The notes beneath the pieces are model-generated. The model was given only the letters and a program-made list of their open reading frames with translations. It had not been told where the DNA came from and ran no database searches. Positions 1-8,008 of a stretch of DNA of 64,000 bases are shown here, piece by piece. The stretch is from Bacteroidales bacterium (lineage in GTDB: Bacteria > Bacteroidota > Bacteroidia > Bacteroidales > UBA932), in contig JAFUZO010000079.1 of the NCBI GenBank assembly GCA_017476575.1, forward strand, positions 1 through 64,000, in the 5' to 3' direction. The stretch's first letter is position 1. Each line of letters starts with the position of its first letter. Both the position numbers and the translations under genes were made by a program.

Positions 1-204
1 TCCGACAAGTGTCAAACGCAATGTGGCAATATTGCTACATTCTCAGAAAAAATGCAAAGGCCACAAATCGCCCCTACAGCGGTCTGTGGCCTTGAATCAT
101 CCCCGGTTCGACAAAATCAAAGTGTCAAACACGGGAAGATAGGCAAACTTTCCAAACTTGCAAAAATTTTTGAATAAAAGTTTATTTAATAAATATTTTT
201 AAAA
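1..204. other. Intergenic, window left edge
   Basis: No gene is seen here. Positions 57-93 form a hairpin (listed separately). The stretch from about 100 to 204 is AT-rich. The short direct repeat AGTGTCAAAC occurs near positions 8-17 and 121-130. The function of the rest is unknown. Confidence 0.5.
50..93 (-). terminator. Intrinsic terminator, minus strand
   Basis: The arms AAGGCCACA (57-65) and TGTGGCCTT (85-93) form a 9-bp stem. On the minus strand the stem is followed by TGCATTTTTT. It lies about 110 bp beyond the stop of the TonB-dependent receptor gene and probably ends that transcript. Confidence 0.6.
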
Positions 205-2460
205 TTAAAAGCAGAAAGTCATCTTCAGCATATAATTGCTTGGCTCCTGGGGATAGATGCCGGCCTCACGGTACATCGGATCCTGAGGACGGCCGTCTGC
301 GTCGACAGGCCCCTGCCAGGCGCGGTATACCCACGCATAGGCATAGTAATCACGGTCCAGGAGGTTGCCGACATAGAAGGCAAGCCCCAGCTGATAGCCT
401 TGTATGTCGAAGGTGTGGCGCAGGGAAAGGTTGGAGATGAAGTATGAAGGAATGCAGCGGCTGTCCTCTTCCGTATTGTCCCAATACTGACGTCCGACCC
501 ATTTCCCGTCCAAGGACAAGGTCGTCGTCTTCAGCGGGAGAGATGTGGCGGCGAACGGTGTGAACGAGACCTGGAGCATACCCACGGTGGACGGAGACAG
601 GAGCATCGTGGTCCGACCGTAGTGCTCCTCCCGGTAGCCGCCCTCCACCCAATCTTCCACGTAGGCCGTATAGTCCTTGATCTTGTTAGTGCTCAGGGTG
701 AGGTTGCCGTCGGCCCGGAACCAGGCAGCCGGCGACCAGGCTGCGGACAGTTCGATGCCGCGGCGCCATCCGCGCGGAATGTTCTCCTTGATGGCATAGC
801 CGGAACTCGACAGCCGGCCGGTCTCCAAGAGCATATCATGGTATTCCATCAGGTAGAGGTTCACTGCCCCGGTCAAATGCGCCCCGGACCATTGACTCCC
901 CAGTTCGACGTCCACCATCGACTCGGGCTTGACAGGAATCATCTCCCCCTTGATGTTCTCCTTGATGTCGCTGCGGCCCGGTTCGCGGTGGCCGAGGGAG
1001 ACGGATCCATAGACCTTGTGTGCACCGGAGGTGACCGTAAGGCCGAGGTGCGGATTGAAGAAGTCCCACTTCTGGTGATAGTCCATCGGGATGGAACTGA
1101 CCTTGTCATCGGCGCCGACGAGGCTGTAGCCGATATGCCGGTACTGGAGGTCGGCATAGGCCGTCAGCCCCGGCACCGGATGGCACTCGGCACGGATGAA
1201 AGCGCCGGCCTCGTCCTTCTTGCCTTTATTCCGGTACCAGGCGTCGCTGTCGTTCAATGCGGCATAGTCATATTCCTCGCCCAGCACTTTCGTCCAGAGG
1301 ATCTCCCCCCAATGGCCGCCGAGATATCGGGACAGGTTGAGGCCTCCCGTCAAGTCGATCCCATCGGAGCGATAACGCACTTCGGAAAGGAAAACAGAGA
1401 GGTCGTTGCCCATCGCCTTGCGGTAGATCATGTCGCTCCTGTTGTAGTCCTTGCCGTCCAGACCGGTCATCGAAGCGGCCGGAAAGCCGAACTCTGCGAA
1501 CTTGCGGCCGACCTTATAATATTCGTCATACCCGTCGCCCCGTGTATAGTTGAATGTACCCGTCCATGTCAGCCGGTCCGAAAACGCCCGCGTATAGTTA
1601 AGCTGGAGATGGTGCTGGGCATAGTTGTCGGTCTGCCCCGGGTAATACTGGACGTTGCCGTCGTCGTCGATATAGCGGCCGGCCCCGTTGTAGCGGCGGT
1701 CTACCGCATAGACGTCCGGCTCGATGCCGTCCCAGGTGATGCCGCTGCGCTGGTCGCCCATCAGGTAGGTCAGACGCAGCGAATGGCGCCCTTCCAGCCA
1801 ACCGGCCACGGCAAAGAGCGATTTCGCCCCGACCTTCCCGTTCCGGATATAGCCGTCCGTCCCGGCCGCGGACCAGGCCAGGTTGAAATACAAGCCGGAG
1901 GGGAGGAGACCGGACTGGGCAGACACCGTGGTCACGAACGTATCATAGGAGCCCGCCGACACATCCCACCGGAAAGAAGGTTCCGGGCCGACAAAGGCCG
2001 TGTTCATATTGATGCTTGCCCCGAAGGCGCCTGCTCCGCTGGCAGACGTTCCGAGGCCGCGCTGGACCTGGACGCTGGAAAGGATGCCGGTGAGGGCGGG
2101 GATGTTGACCCAGAAGACTTCCTGGGACTCGGCGTCGTTGAGGGTGATGCCGTTCAGGGTCACATTGACCTGGGAGCCTTTGGAGCCTCGGATAGTCATG
2201 GCGGAATTGCCGAGTCCGGTGCCGCCTTCATTGTACGTCACGACGGATGGCAGGAGATTCAGGGTCATCGGCAGGGAGTTCATCGGATTCGCGTTCTGCA
2301 GACCGTCCTTTCCGACCGATGAATAAGTGACAGGAGTAGATGCACCCGCACGGGATGCCGACACAACGACAGAGTCCAGCCGTTCATGTCTCTCTTCGGT
2401 CTGCGCTCCCGCACAGACACACAGCGCAAGCAGCGCCGTCATCATTACGGTTTCTTTCAT
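205..2460 (-). CDS. TonB-dependent outer-membrane receptor, probably for thiamine or a precursor
   Basis: This is a 751-residue outer-membrane receptor. Residues 1-19 form a signal peptide ending in CAGAQ. A TonB-box-like stretch (DSVVVSASR) follows at about residue 30, then the plug domain (MTIRGSKGSQVNVTLNG, VQVQRGLGTS), and then a long beta-barrel ending in an aromatic residue (MLKMTFCF). The substrate is inferred from regulation: a TPP riboswitch sits directly in front of the start codon, as in the thiamine-regulated TonB receptors described in Bacteroidota (Omr1/OMthi type). No other thiamine gene is next to it. The upstream cyclotransferase gene is only about 110 bp away on the same strand. 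The receptor assignment is firm; the thiamine assignment rests on the riboswitch. Confidence 0.9.
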   Translation of the reverse strand: MKETVMMTALLALCVCAGAQTEERHERLDSVVVSASRAGASTPVTYSSVGKDGLQNANPMNSLPMTLNLLPSVVTYNEGGTGLGNSAMTIRGSKGSQVNVTLNGITLNDAESQEVFWVNIPALTGILSSVQVQRGLGTSASGAGAFGASINMNTAFVGPEPSFRWDVSAGSYDTFVTTVSAQSGLLPSGLYFNLAWSAAGTDGYIRNGKVGAKSLFAVAGWLEGRHSLRLTYLMGDQRSGITWDGIEPDVYAVDRRYNGAGRYIDDDGNVQYYPGQTDNYAQHHLQLNYTRAFSDRLTWTGTFNYTRGDGYDEYYKVGRKFAEFGFPAASMTGLDGKDYNRSDMIYRKAMGNDLSVFLSEVRYRSDGIDLTGGLNLSRYLGGHWGEILWTKVLGEEYDYAALNDSDAWYRNKGKKDEAGAFIRAECHPVPGLTAYADLQYRHIGYSLVGADDKVSSIPMDYHQKWDFFNPHLGLTVTSGAHKVYGSVSLGHREPGRSDIKENIKGEMIPVKPESMVDVELGSQWSGAHLTGAVNLYLMEYHDMLLETGRLSSSGYAIKENIPRGWRRGIELSAAWSPAAWFRADGNLTLSTNKIKDYTAYVEDWVEGGYREEHYGRTTMLLSPSTVGMLQVSFTPFAATSLPLKTTTLSLDGKWVGRQYWDNTEEDSRCIPSYFISNLSLRHTFDIQGYQLGLAFYVGNLLDRDYYAYAWVYRAWQGPVDADGRPQDPMYREAGIYPQEPSNYMLKMTFCF

Positions 2461-2462
2461 CT

Positions 2463-2538
2463 TTTTTCCTCCGGCGGTATGAGCCGCATCAGGTTCAACG
2501 GGTATGATCTCAACCGTCCCGTCCGGGACGATACCCCA
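2463..2538 (-). promoter_or_regulatory. TPP (thiamine pyrophosphate) riboswitch
   Basis: Read on the minus strand, the element starts GGGGTATCG, contains the conserved GAGATCATACCCGTTGAACC core (TPP consensus CTGAGA...ACCC.TGAACCTGAT), and continues CTGATGCGGCTCATACCGCC. It ends in GGAGGAAAAAAG immediately before the ATG at 2460. The closing helix can form between an upstream ATTTT and the terminal AAAAA. The Shine-Dalgarno-like GGAGG therefore lies in the 3' strand of the aptamer, so TPP binding should block translation initiation rather than use a separate terminator. It controls the receptor gene only. Confidence 0.93.
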
Positions 2539-2573
2539 AAATATGTATTGTCGTTCCCGGCCCGGCCGGAAAC

Positions 2574-3326
2574 CTATTTCCGTTTCAACTCCACCTCATA
2601 CAACCTCGGCCAGTACTTCCCCGTCAGGAAGATACGTCCTTTTCCATCCACGGCAATCCCGTTCAGCACGTCGGTACGCGGCTCGCGCAACTTCGCCGGC
2701 AGGAGACCCGTGCAGTCCACCGTCGCCTCCACCCGGCCGTCCTTCGGGTCGATGATGACAATGAGGTCGCTCAGATAGACATTGGCCCACACTTTTCCGT
2801 CGATCCATTCCAACTCATTGAGATAGCGGACCGGACGCCCGTTCAAAGTCACTTTCTGTTTCCGCTGCACTTTCAGGTTCCGGTCCATGAAATACAAGAA
2901 GGAACTGCCGTCGCTTGCAATGAGCTGCTTCCCGTCGGTGGTCAGGCCCCAGCCCTCCCGGGGATAGCCGGTCGTGGACTTATATCGGAGCGTCGCCGCG
3001 TCGTAGCGGAATGCCACTTTGTTGGTCCATGTCAGTATATAGAGGTCGTCCCCCAGGATCACGGAACCTTCGACGAAATATTTCCGGCCGAAGTCACGGC
3101 GGGCCAGCGCCTCGCCGGTCCGGAGATCCACGGTACGCATCGTGCTCTCGCCGTACTGTCCGGTCGACTCATACAGCGTCCCGTCATGGAAGAAAAGTCC
3201 CTGCGTGTAGGAGGACGTATCATGCGGATACTCCTGGACGACTTTCACCTGATACTCCTTCACTTGGGCACGTCCGCAGGACGCAGCCAACAGGAGGCCG
3301 ATGACCGATATGTACCGACTCTTCAT
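2574..3326 (-). CDS. Glutaminyl-peptide cyclotransferase, lipoprotein
   Basis: The 250-residue protein matches the beta-propeller glutamine cyclotransferase family, which turns N-terminal glutamine into pyroglutamate. Visible family signatures are the N-terminal YPHDTSSYTQGLFFHDGTLYES block, the repeated GWGLTTDGKQLIASDGS and LNELEWIDGKVWANVY, and the C-terminal LNGIAVD...LTGKYWPRLYEV. A signal sequence with the lipobox LAASC near residue 17 suggests a periplasm-facing lipoprotein. The gene lies between pyrG and the TPP-controlled receptor on the same strand. A near-match -7 box (TAGGTTTC) overlaps its stop codon and might drive the receptor. Confidence 0.88.
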   Translation of the reverse strand: MKSRYISVIGLLLAASCGRAQVKEYQVKVVQEYPHDTSSYTQGLFFHDGTLYESTGQYGESTMRTVDLRTGEALARRDFGRKYFVEGSVILGDDLYILTWTNKVAFRYDAATLRYKSTTGYPREGWGLTTDGKQLIASDGSSFLYFMDRNLKVQRKQKVTLNGRPVRYLNELEWIDGKVWANVYLSDLIVIIDPKDGRVEATVDCTGLLPAKLREPRTDVLNGIAVDGKGRIFLTGKYWPRLYEVELKRK

Positions 3327-3378
3327 AGATACAGGTTCATAAGGACGGGCGGGGCATTTTTGTAATGAGTTTTTTCAA

Positions 3379-5004
3379 TTATTTTTTCATTCCCCGACCT
3401 GCCCGGTGATCCATCGCGGCTTCCACGAAGGCGATGAAGATAGGCTGCGGCCTCTCCGGTGTCGATTTCAGTTCGGGGTGGAACTGTACGGCAATAAAGA
3501 AGGGATGGGACGGAAGTTCCATGATTTCCACGAGGCCGGTGTCCGGATTGCGGCCGGAAACTTTCAGCCCGGCCGCCTCCATGCGTTCCAGGTAGGCATT
3601 GTTGAATTCGTAACGGTGCCGATGCCGTTCGGATATTTCATCGGTTCCGTAGATACGCCAGGCCAGCGTATCCGGTTCAAGGTGGCACGTATAGGCGCCC
3701 AGGCGCATGGTCCCGCCCTTGACCGTTGTCGTCTTCTGGTCCTCCATCAGGTCGATGACCGGATTGGTCGTGTTGGGACAGGCTTCCGTGGAAGCCGCAT
3801 CTTTCAATCCGAGGACATCCCGCGCAAACTCCACGACCGCCATCTGCATCCCGAGACAGATGCCGAAGAAAGGAATCCTCCTCTCCCGGGCAAACCGGAT
3901 AGCCGTAACCTTCCCTTCCAACCCGCGTTCACCGAAGCCCGGCGCAACCAGGATGCCGTCCATCTGGCCGAGCACTTCCTCTACATTCTCCGCATCGACA
4001 TGCTCGGAATGGACCGTATGGACATGGATCTTGCACTCATTGGCGGCTCCGGCATGGACGAAGGATTCGAGGATGGACTTGTAGGCGTCCTGCAGCTCGA
4101 CGTACTTGCCGACCAGGGCGATATCGACCTCCGCCTTCGGGTGCTTCAGCCGGTAGAGGAAACCCTTCAGTTCGTCCAGGTCCGGCTCCGGAAGGCTCTC
4201 CAGGCCGAGTTTCGCGACCACCATGTCGTCCAGGCGCTCCGCCTTCATGTTCAGCGGAACCTGATAGATGCTCCAGGAGTCGATGGACTGGATGACATGG
4301 CCCGGCTTGACGTTGCAGAAGAGGGCGATCTTGCGGCGGATTTCCGGTGTCAGTTCCTTCTCGGTGCGGCAGACGATGATGTCCGGGTGGACACCAGCCG
4401 ACTGGAGCTCCTGGACCGAGTGCTGCGTCGGCTTGGTCTTGAGTTCCTTCGCCGCCTTCAGGTACGGGATCAGTGTCAGGTGGATGGAGAGGAAATCTTC
4501 CTCCGCCATCTCCCACTGGAGCTGGCGCATCGCCTCTACGAAGGGCTGCGACTCCATGTCGCCGACCGTGCCGCCGACCTCCGTGATGACGACATCGAAA
4601 CGGCCTGTCTTGCCGAGCAGCAGCATGCGGCGCTTGATCTCGTCGGTGATATGCGGGACGATCTGGACCGTTTTGCCGAGATAGGCCCCCTCGCGCTCCT
4701 TCGTGATGACCGTGTTGTAGATCTTGCCGGTCGTCACATTGTTGGCCTTGGACGTATGCACGCCCAGGAAACGCTCGTAATGGCCGAGGTCCAGGTCCGT
4801 CTCCGCCCCGTCTTCCGTCACATAGCATTCGCCATGTTCATAGGGGTTCAGGGTCCCCGGATCAATGTTCAGGTAGGGATCGAACTTCTGGATGGTCACC
4901 CGGAGTCCCCGGGCCTGGAGCAGTTTCGCCAGCGAGGCAGCCACGATTCCCTTGCCGAGGGAGGAGGCCACGCCTCCGGTCACAAATACGTATTTCATCG
5001 CCAT
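3379..5004 (-). CDS. pyrG: CTP synthase
   Basis: CTP synthase makes CTP from UTP, ATP and glutamine, the last committed pyrimidine step. The 541-residue protein has the N-terminal synthetase P-loop region (VFVTGGVASSLGKGI) and a C-terminal class I glutaminase domain with the intact nucleophile in FFGICLGMQ and the HPEL histidine-glutamate pair. This is a useful contrast with CarA in the same window, which has lost its Cys. Two in-frame ATGs (5004 and 4998) are possible starts. A TATTTTTG -7 box at 5032-5039 is correctly placed for either. Confidence 0.97.
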   Translation of the reverse strand: MAMKYVFVTGGVASSLGKGIVAASLAKLLQARGLRVTIQKFDPYLNIDPGTLNPYEHGECYVTEDGAETDLDLGHYERFLGVHTSKANNVTTGKIYNTVITKEREGAYLGKTVQIVPHITDEIKRRMLLLGKTGRFDVVITEVGGTVGDMESQPFVEAMRQLQWEMAEEDFLSIHLTLIPYLKAAKELKTKPTQHSVQELQSAGVHPDIIVCRTEKELTPEIRRKIALFCNVKPGHVIQSIDSWSIYQVPLNMKAERLDDMVVAKLGLESLPEPDLDELKGFLYRLKHPKAEVDIALVGKYVELQDAYKSILESFVHAGAANECKIHVHTVHSEHVDAENVEEVLGQMDGILVAPGFGERGLEGKVTAIRFARERRIPFFGICLGMQMAVVEFARDVLGLKDAASTEACPNTTNPVIDLMEDQKTTTVKGGTMRLGAYTCHLEPDTLAWRIYGTDEISERHRHRYEFNNAYLERMEAAGLKVSGRNPDTGLVEIMELPSHPFFIAVQFHPELKSTPERPQPIFIAFVEAAMDHRAGRGMKK

Positions 5005-5031
5005 AGTCGGAGCAGTTTTTCTAAAATCTTA

Positions 5032-5039
5032 CAAAAATA
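5032..5039 (-). promoter_or_regulatory. pyrG promoter, -7 box
   Basis: TATTTTTG on the minus strand matches the Bacteroidota TAnnTTTG consensus. The predicted transcript start is about 20-28 nt upstream of the pyrG start. Confidence 0.6.
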
Positions 5040-5072
5040 CTCAATTCTGTCTTTCCGGCCAATTTTTTTTCG

Positions 5073-5080
5073 TACCTTTG
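5073..5080 (+). promoter_or_regulatory. rnpB promoter, -7 box
   Basis: TACCTTTG matches TAnnTTTG and ends 8 nt before the start of the closing helix of RNase P RNA. It is arranged back to back with the pyrG promoter. Confidence 0.7.
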
Positions 5081-5088
5081 CCCTATAC

Positions 5089-5474
5089 AATGGTGGGACG
5101 GTCTGCCGCGCCGCCGTTCCCGGCCGGGCCGGGAACCTGCGGTGAGGAAAGTCCGGACAGGAAAGGGCACCCGCCTGTGGAAAGCACAGAAGGGAGTAAT
5201 CTTTTGATACCGTAACAGAAAACAACCGCCGGGCTTTTTTTTGCCGGCAGGAGGCTCCTCCGGGAGCCGTTACGACTGCCGTTTTTTTCCGGTAAGGGTG
5301 AAAACGCGGGGTAAGAGCCCACGACTTCGTGCGGCGACGTACGAGGGGTACGGTATCCGGGCCTGCAAGACCAAATATACCGGCAGATGAGGGCGGCCCG
5401 TCCGATGCCGGGGGGTAGGTTGCGAAGATAAATGGCAGACTCAAAAACAGAAACCGGCTTACGGTCCCACCATT
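5089..5474 (+). ncRNA. rnpB: RNase P RNA (class A)
   Basis: This is the catalytic RNA of RNase P, which matures tRNA 5' ends. The P1 helix is AATGGTGGGAC (5089-5099) paired with GTCCCACCATT (5464-5474). Conserved blocks are GAGGAAAGTCC, GGTAAGAGCCCAC, CCTGCAAGACC, GGTAGGTTGCGA and the 3' ACAGAAACCGGCTTAC. Two long U tracts lie inside the molecule (about 5233-5240 and 5282-5288). The first forms the loop of a GCCGGGC/GCCGGC stem. An ORF crossing the 3' end is an artefact. Confidence 0.95.
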
Positions 5475-5512
5475 TTTTATATTGGGGGCAAAGTCCCCTG
5501 TTTCCCCTTGAT

Positions 5513-6148
5513 ATGGACAGAAAAATATTCATAGTGATGACGATGGTGCTGGCGGGGTGCAGTGAAGGGCTTTGCAGCGGCGACCTGCTGTTCCAGGTGA
5601 ACGAAGGCGATTTCACCGATGCCATCGAAACATCGACCGGCGGCACCTTCTCCCATGTCGGCATCGTGGAGGCCGGTCCTGACGGAACCTTCGTACTGGA
5701 AGCCTCGCCGGAAAACGGCGTCGTCCGGACACCCTTGCAGGATTTCCTTGATGCATCGGCACATTCGCCGGGCGGAGATCCGCTGGTGCAAGCATTCCGG
5801 GTCCCGGAAGCCCTTCCCGGCTGGAACAAGGCACAGGCTCGGCGCGCAGTGAGGCAAGCCCGGACGCATCTCGGCAAACCTTACGACTTCGCCTTCGCCC
5901 CCGGTGACAGCGCCCTCTATTGCAGCGAACTGGTCTGGGAATCTTATCGCCTCGAAGACGGTACGCCCCTGTTCACGGCCCGGCCGATGCATTTCACTGA
6001 TTCCACCGGAGTCCTCCTCCCCTACTGGAAATCCTGGTACGAAGCCCTCGGAAGCCCCGTCCCCGAGGGCCTTCCCGGCACCAACCCCAACGACCTCTCA
6101 CGCTCCCCGGTCCTCACCCCCGTTCCCGGCTGGCATGCAAAGCGCTGA
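5513..6148 (+). CDS. Permuted papain-like (YiiX/YebB, NlpC/P60-related) lipoprotein
   Basis: The 211-residue protein belongs to the permuted papain-fold family typified by YiiX/YaeF. The catalytic histidine is in GTFSHVGIVE near residue 45 and the cysteine is in ALYCSELVWES near residue 140, the His-before-Cys order expected for the permuted fold. The N-terminus has a lipobox (VLAGC, Cys16), so the protein is probably membrane-anchored and periplasmic. The start at 5513 is chosen because any upstream start falls inside rnpB and lacks the signal peptide. Amidase or peptidase activity on cell-wall or acyl substrates is inferred from the family only. Confidence 0.85.
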   Translation: MDRKIFIVMTMVLAGCSEGLCSGDLLFQVNEGDFTDAIETSTGGTFSHVGIVEAGPDGTFVLEASPENGVVRTPLQDFLDASAHSPGGDPLVQAFRVPEALPGWNKAQARRAVRQARTHLGKPYDFAFAPGDSALYCSELVWESYRLEDGTPLFTARPMHFTDSTGVLLPYWKSWYEALGSPVPEGLPGTNPNDLSRSPVLTPVPGWHAKR

Positions 6149-6171
6149 TCATCAACCGGGACAAAGGATGT

Positions 6172-6197
6172 AGGGGTGCCGTCCGCGATGCACCCCT
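6172..6197. terminator. Hairpin after the papain-like gene
   Basis: The arms AGGGGTGC (6172-6179) and GCACCCCT (6190-6197) form an 8-bp stem with a 10-nt loop. There is no T run on either side, so it is a weak or factor-assisted terminator at best. Confidence 0.35.
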
Positions 6198-6243
6198 GCA
6201 CCCATCAAAACAAGGAAGGATAGATATTTAAAAACCAAAAGAC

Positions 6244-6873
6244 ATGGCAGACAACTACATAGAGAACAAGATGGCAGCGTTGCAGCAGCAGCGCCCGGTC
6301 GTCCGGCGGACGAACCCCTCGCTGGAGAGCCTGCTCAAGCGGAACCGCAGTTACCGCGGATACAACCCACGCAGGACCGTCACCCGGAAGGAACTTGAAA
6401 CCATCGTGGGTGCGACGACGCTCATTCCCTCGGGCATGAACCGCCAGACGTTGCGCTACCGGCTGGTCACGGCCGAGGAAGCGGGCCAGGTCCTCCCGCT
6501 CATCACCCTCGGTGCAGCCCTCCCCGAGGAGCATCTTCCCAAGCCCGGCTCGGAACCGCAGGCCTTCATCATCGCCTGTTCCACCGCACCCGAGAGCAGA
6601 GTCGTAGACATCGACCTCGGCATCGCCGCCCAAACCATGCTGCTCAAGGCCACCGAGATGGGTCTGAACGGCATCTTCATCCTGAACTGCCAGCCTGTCC
6701 GGCTCCAGGAGGCGTTAGGGCTTCTCTACCGTCCCCTCGCCGTCATCGCCATCGGAAAGGGGGCCGAAAACATCTACCTCAAGCCGGTCACGGCCGGGGA
6801 AGAACTGACCTACTACAGGAAAGACGGCGTCCACTTTGTTCCGAAACTCCAGGTGGAGGATTTGATACTATAA
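6244..6873 (+). CDS. Nitroreductase-family protein
   Basis: This 209-residue protein has the layout of FMN-dependent nitroreductases. The N-terminal RNRSYRGYNP block corresponds to the flavin-binding R(R)S.R region. An IPSGMNRQTLRYRLV segment corresponds to the usual P(S)..N.Q.W motif. DIDLGIAAQTMLLKATEMG forms the dimer-interface helix, and FILNC/AVIAIGKG the C-terminal flavin contacts. No signal peptide is seen, so it is cytosolic. The physiological substrate cannot be deduced. It stands alone between a lipoprotein gene and a bidirectional terminator. Confidence 0.88.
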   Translation: MADNYIENKMAALQQQRPVVRRTNPSLESLLKRNRSYRGYNPRRTVTRKELETIVGATTLIPSGMNRQTLRYRLVTAEEAGQVLPLITLGAALPEEHLPKPGSEPQAFIIACSTAPESRVVDIDLGIAAQTMLLKATEMGLNGIFILNCQPVRLQEALGLLYRPLAVIAIGKGAENIYLKPVTAGEELTYYRKDGVHFVPKLQVEDLIL

Positions 6874-6896
6874 AGCGGAATCGGTAAGGAATAACC

Positions 6897-7005
6897 AAAA
6901 GAGGCTGACCAAAAGTGGATTCTTCGGCAGGTGGACCTGCCTCAGAATGACACAAGGCTGTCATTCTGAACAAAGTGAAGAATCTTATCGGTCAGCCTTC
7001 TTTTT
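6897..7005. repeat. Palindromic repeat acting as bidirectional terminator
   Basis: The sequence is a nested imperfect palindrome. The outer arms are GGCTGACC (6903-6910) and GGTCAGCC (6990-6997). The inner arms are TCAGAATGACA and TGTCATTCTGA around the loop CAAGGC, and the middle arms are GATTCTT and AAGAATC. T-rich tails follow on both strands (TTCTTTTT on plus, CTCTTTT on minus). The inner units are two facing copies of the dispersed GTCATTCTGA...GAAGAATC motif, which translates as the artefactual CHSE..EES peptide. It separates the convergent nitroreductase and DUF4332 genes. Confidence 0.75.
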
Positions 7006-7022
7006 CCAGCAACGGAGGGATG

Positions 7023-7430
7023 TCAGTAGGTCACTACCGGCTCGAGCTCCTTGGCGAGATCGATGTACTTCTGAATCTCCTTCTCGACCGGGGTACGCTT
7101 GCACAGGTGCTTGGCCTCGTTGATCTCCAGCATCTTGGCGGCAAGGTTGGCTGCGTTGCGGTTGCGCAGTTCCTTGACGGTGTCCACACCGGCGGCCTCG
7201 AGCAGTTCGGAGAACTGAGGGCCCACACCCTTGACACGGAACAGGTCGGCATGGTTGACCCACGTAAGGATGAGGTCATGACGGATGCCGGTCACCTCTT
7301 CGATCGCCTTGCGGCCCTTGGCGTCGGCGCCCTTCTCGAGGAGCTGGGCTACGGTTTCGATACCGGCAGCGATGAGTTTCTCTGCGTAGACAGGGCCGAT
7401 ACCCTGGATGTCGATGATCTTGTAGTTCAT
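7023..7430 (-). CDS. DUF4332 helix-hairpin-helix protein
   Basis: The 135-residue protein is built of paired helix-hairpin-helix units. IQGIGPVYAEKLIAAGIETVAQLL near the N-terminus and VKGVGPQFSELLEAAGVDTVKEL in the middle are recognisable copies. This is the DUF4332 pattern common in Bacteroidota. HhH units usually contact DNA or RNA backbones without sequence specificity. No catalytic domain is attached. A TATATTTG -7 box lies 44 bp upstream. The role in the cell is unknown. Confidence 0.8.
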   Translation of the reverse strand: MNYKIIDIQGIGPVYAEKLIAAGIETVAQLLEKGADAKGRKAIEEVTGIRHDLILTWVNHADLFRVKGVGPQFSELLEAAGVDTVKELRNRNAANLAAKMLEINEAKHLCKRTPVEKEIQKYIDLAKELEPVVTY

Positions 7431-7473
7431 ATTGTTTTGTGTTTAAAAAATGGTGTTCCTGTATTCAATCCCT

Positions 7474-7481
7474 CAAATATA
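7474..7481 (-). promoter_or_regulatory. DUF4332 gene promoter, -7 box
   Basis: TATATTTG on the minus strand gives a predicted leader of roughly 38 nt before the ATG at 7430. Confidence 0.6.
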
Positions 7482-7514
7482 GCCATTTTTCATTAAAATA
7501 CGTCAAATTTTTCG

Positions 7515-7522
7515 TATATTTG
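7515..7522 (+). promoter_or_regulatory. Promoter of the 7.5-11.4 kb operon, -7 box
   Basis: TATATTTG lies about 21 nt before the ATG at 7544 and is divergent from the DUF4332 promoter. Confidence 0.65.
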
Positions 7523-7543
7523 CATCAAGAAAGAGATTTTTGC

Positions 7544-8005
7544 ATGGAGAACTACCCTCTCGATTCCGAAAAGACCTATTACTCCGGCGACTACCTGACC
7601 CTGGATTGCGAAAACGGCCCGAAGACCCTCAAGGTCGGGGAATGGCTGCTGACCGACCCCGTCCGTATCCACAAGATGGTGGTCCGCGAGAAGGTGCTCC
7701 ATGTCGACCAGATGGAGGTTTTCGCTCCGTTGGTGTCCAAGTTGCGTCGGGCCGATTTCGAATATTACAAACGGATCACCGGTCTCAGGATGATGATCGA
7801 CTTTCCGGGCTATCCGTCTGAAATCGAGGCCCGCATCCCCTATGACACCGATCCGATCGCTTTTTACAAGTGGTGGCGGAAGGGCAAGCACGAGCATGTC
7901 GTGTACCTCTCCCCCGCCTACCAGTTCAAGCTGTTCCAGAAAGTGTCCGTCATGGAGCCGAAGATCATGCTGAAGAAGGACATCGATTTTGTCAAGAACT
8001 TCTGA
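7544..8005 (+). CDS. Conserved hypothetical protein, operon leader gene
   Basis: I do not recognise a family for this 153-residue protein. The start at 7544 (MENYPLDSEK) is chosen over an upstream in-frame ATG at 7439, which would precede the -7 promoter box. The protein has no signal peptide or membrane segment. It is rich in charged and aromatic residues, with a compact middle section (VREKVLHVDQMEVFAPL, RRADFEYYKRITGLRM) and a C-terminal segment ending KKDIDFVKNF. It is followed after 3 nt by the LRR gene, so the two are translated from one message. Function unknown. Confidence 0.75.
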   Translation: MENYPLDSEKTYYSGDYLTLDCENGPKTLKVGEWLLTDPVRIHKMVVREKVLHVDQMEVFAPLVSKLRRADFEYYKRITGLRMMIDFPGYPSEIEARIPYDTDPIAFYKWWRKGKHEHVVYLSPAYQFKLFQKVSVMEPKIMLKKDIDFVKNF

Positions 8006-8008
8006 GCC

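Noticed and set aside
622..2322. Long plus-strand ORF opposite the TonB receptor
   Set aside because: It is a mirror frame of a high-GC gene, has no recognisable motif and is antisense to a clear receptor with riboswitch.
5432..5512. Longer start for the papain-like lipoprotein
   Set aside because: The extension overlaps the 3' end of rnpB and would bury the lipoprotein signal.
6788..6973. Small minus-strand ORF containing CHSE...EES
   Set aside because: It is a translation of the dispersed palindromic repeat, a known annotation artefact.
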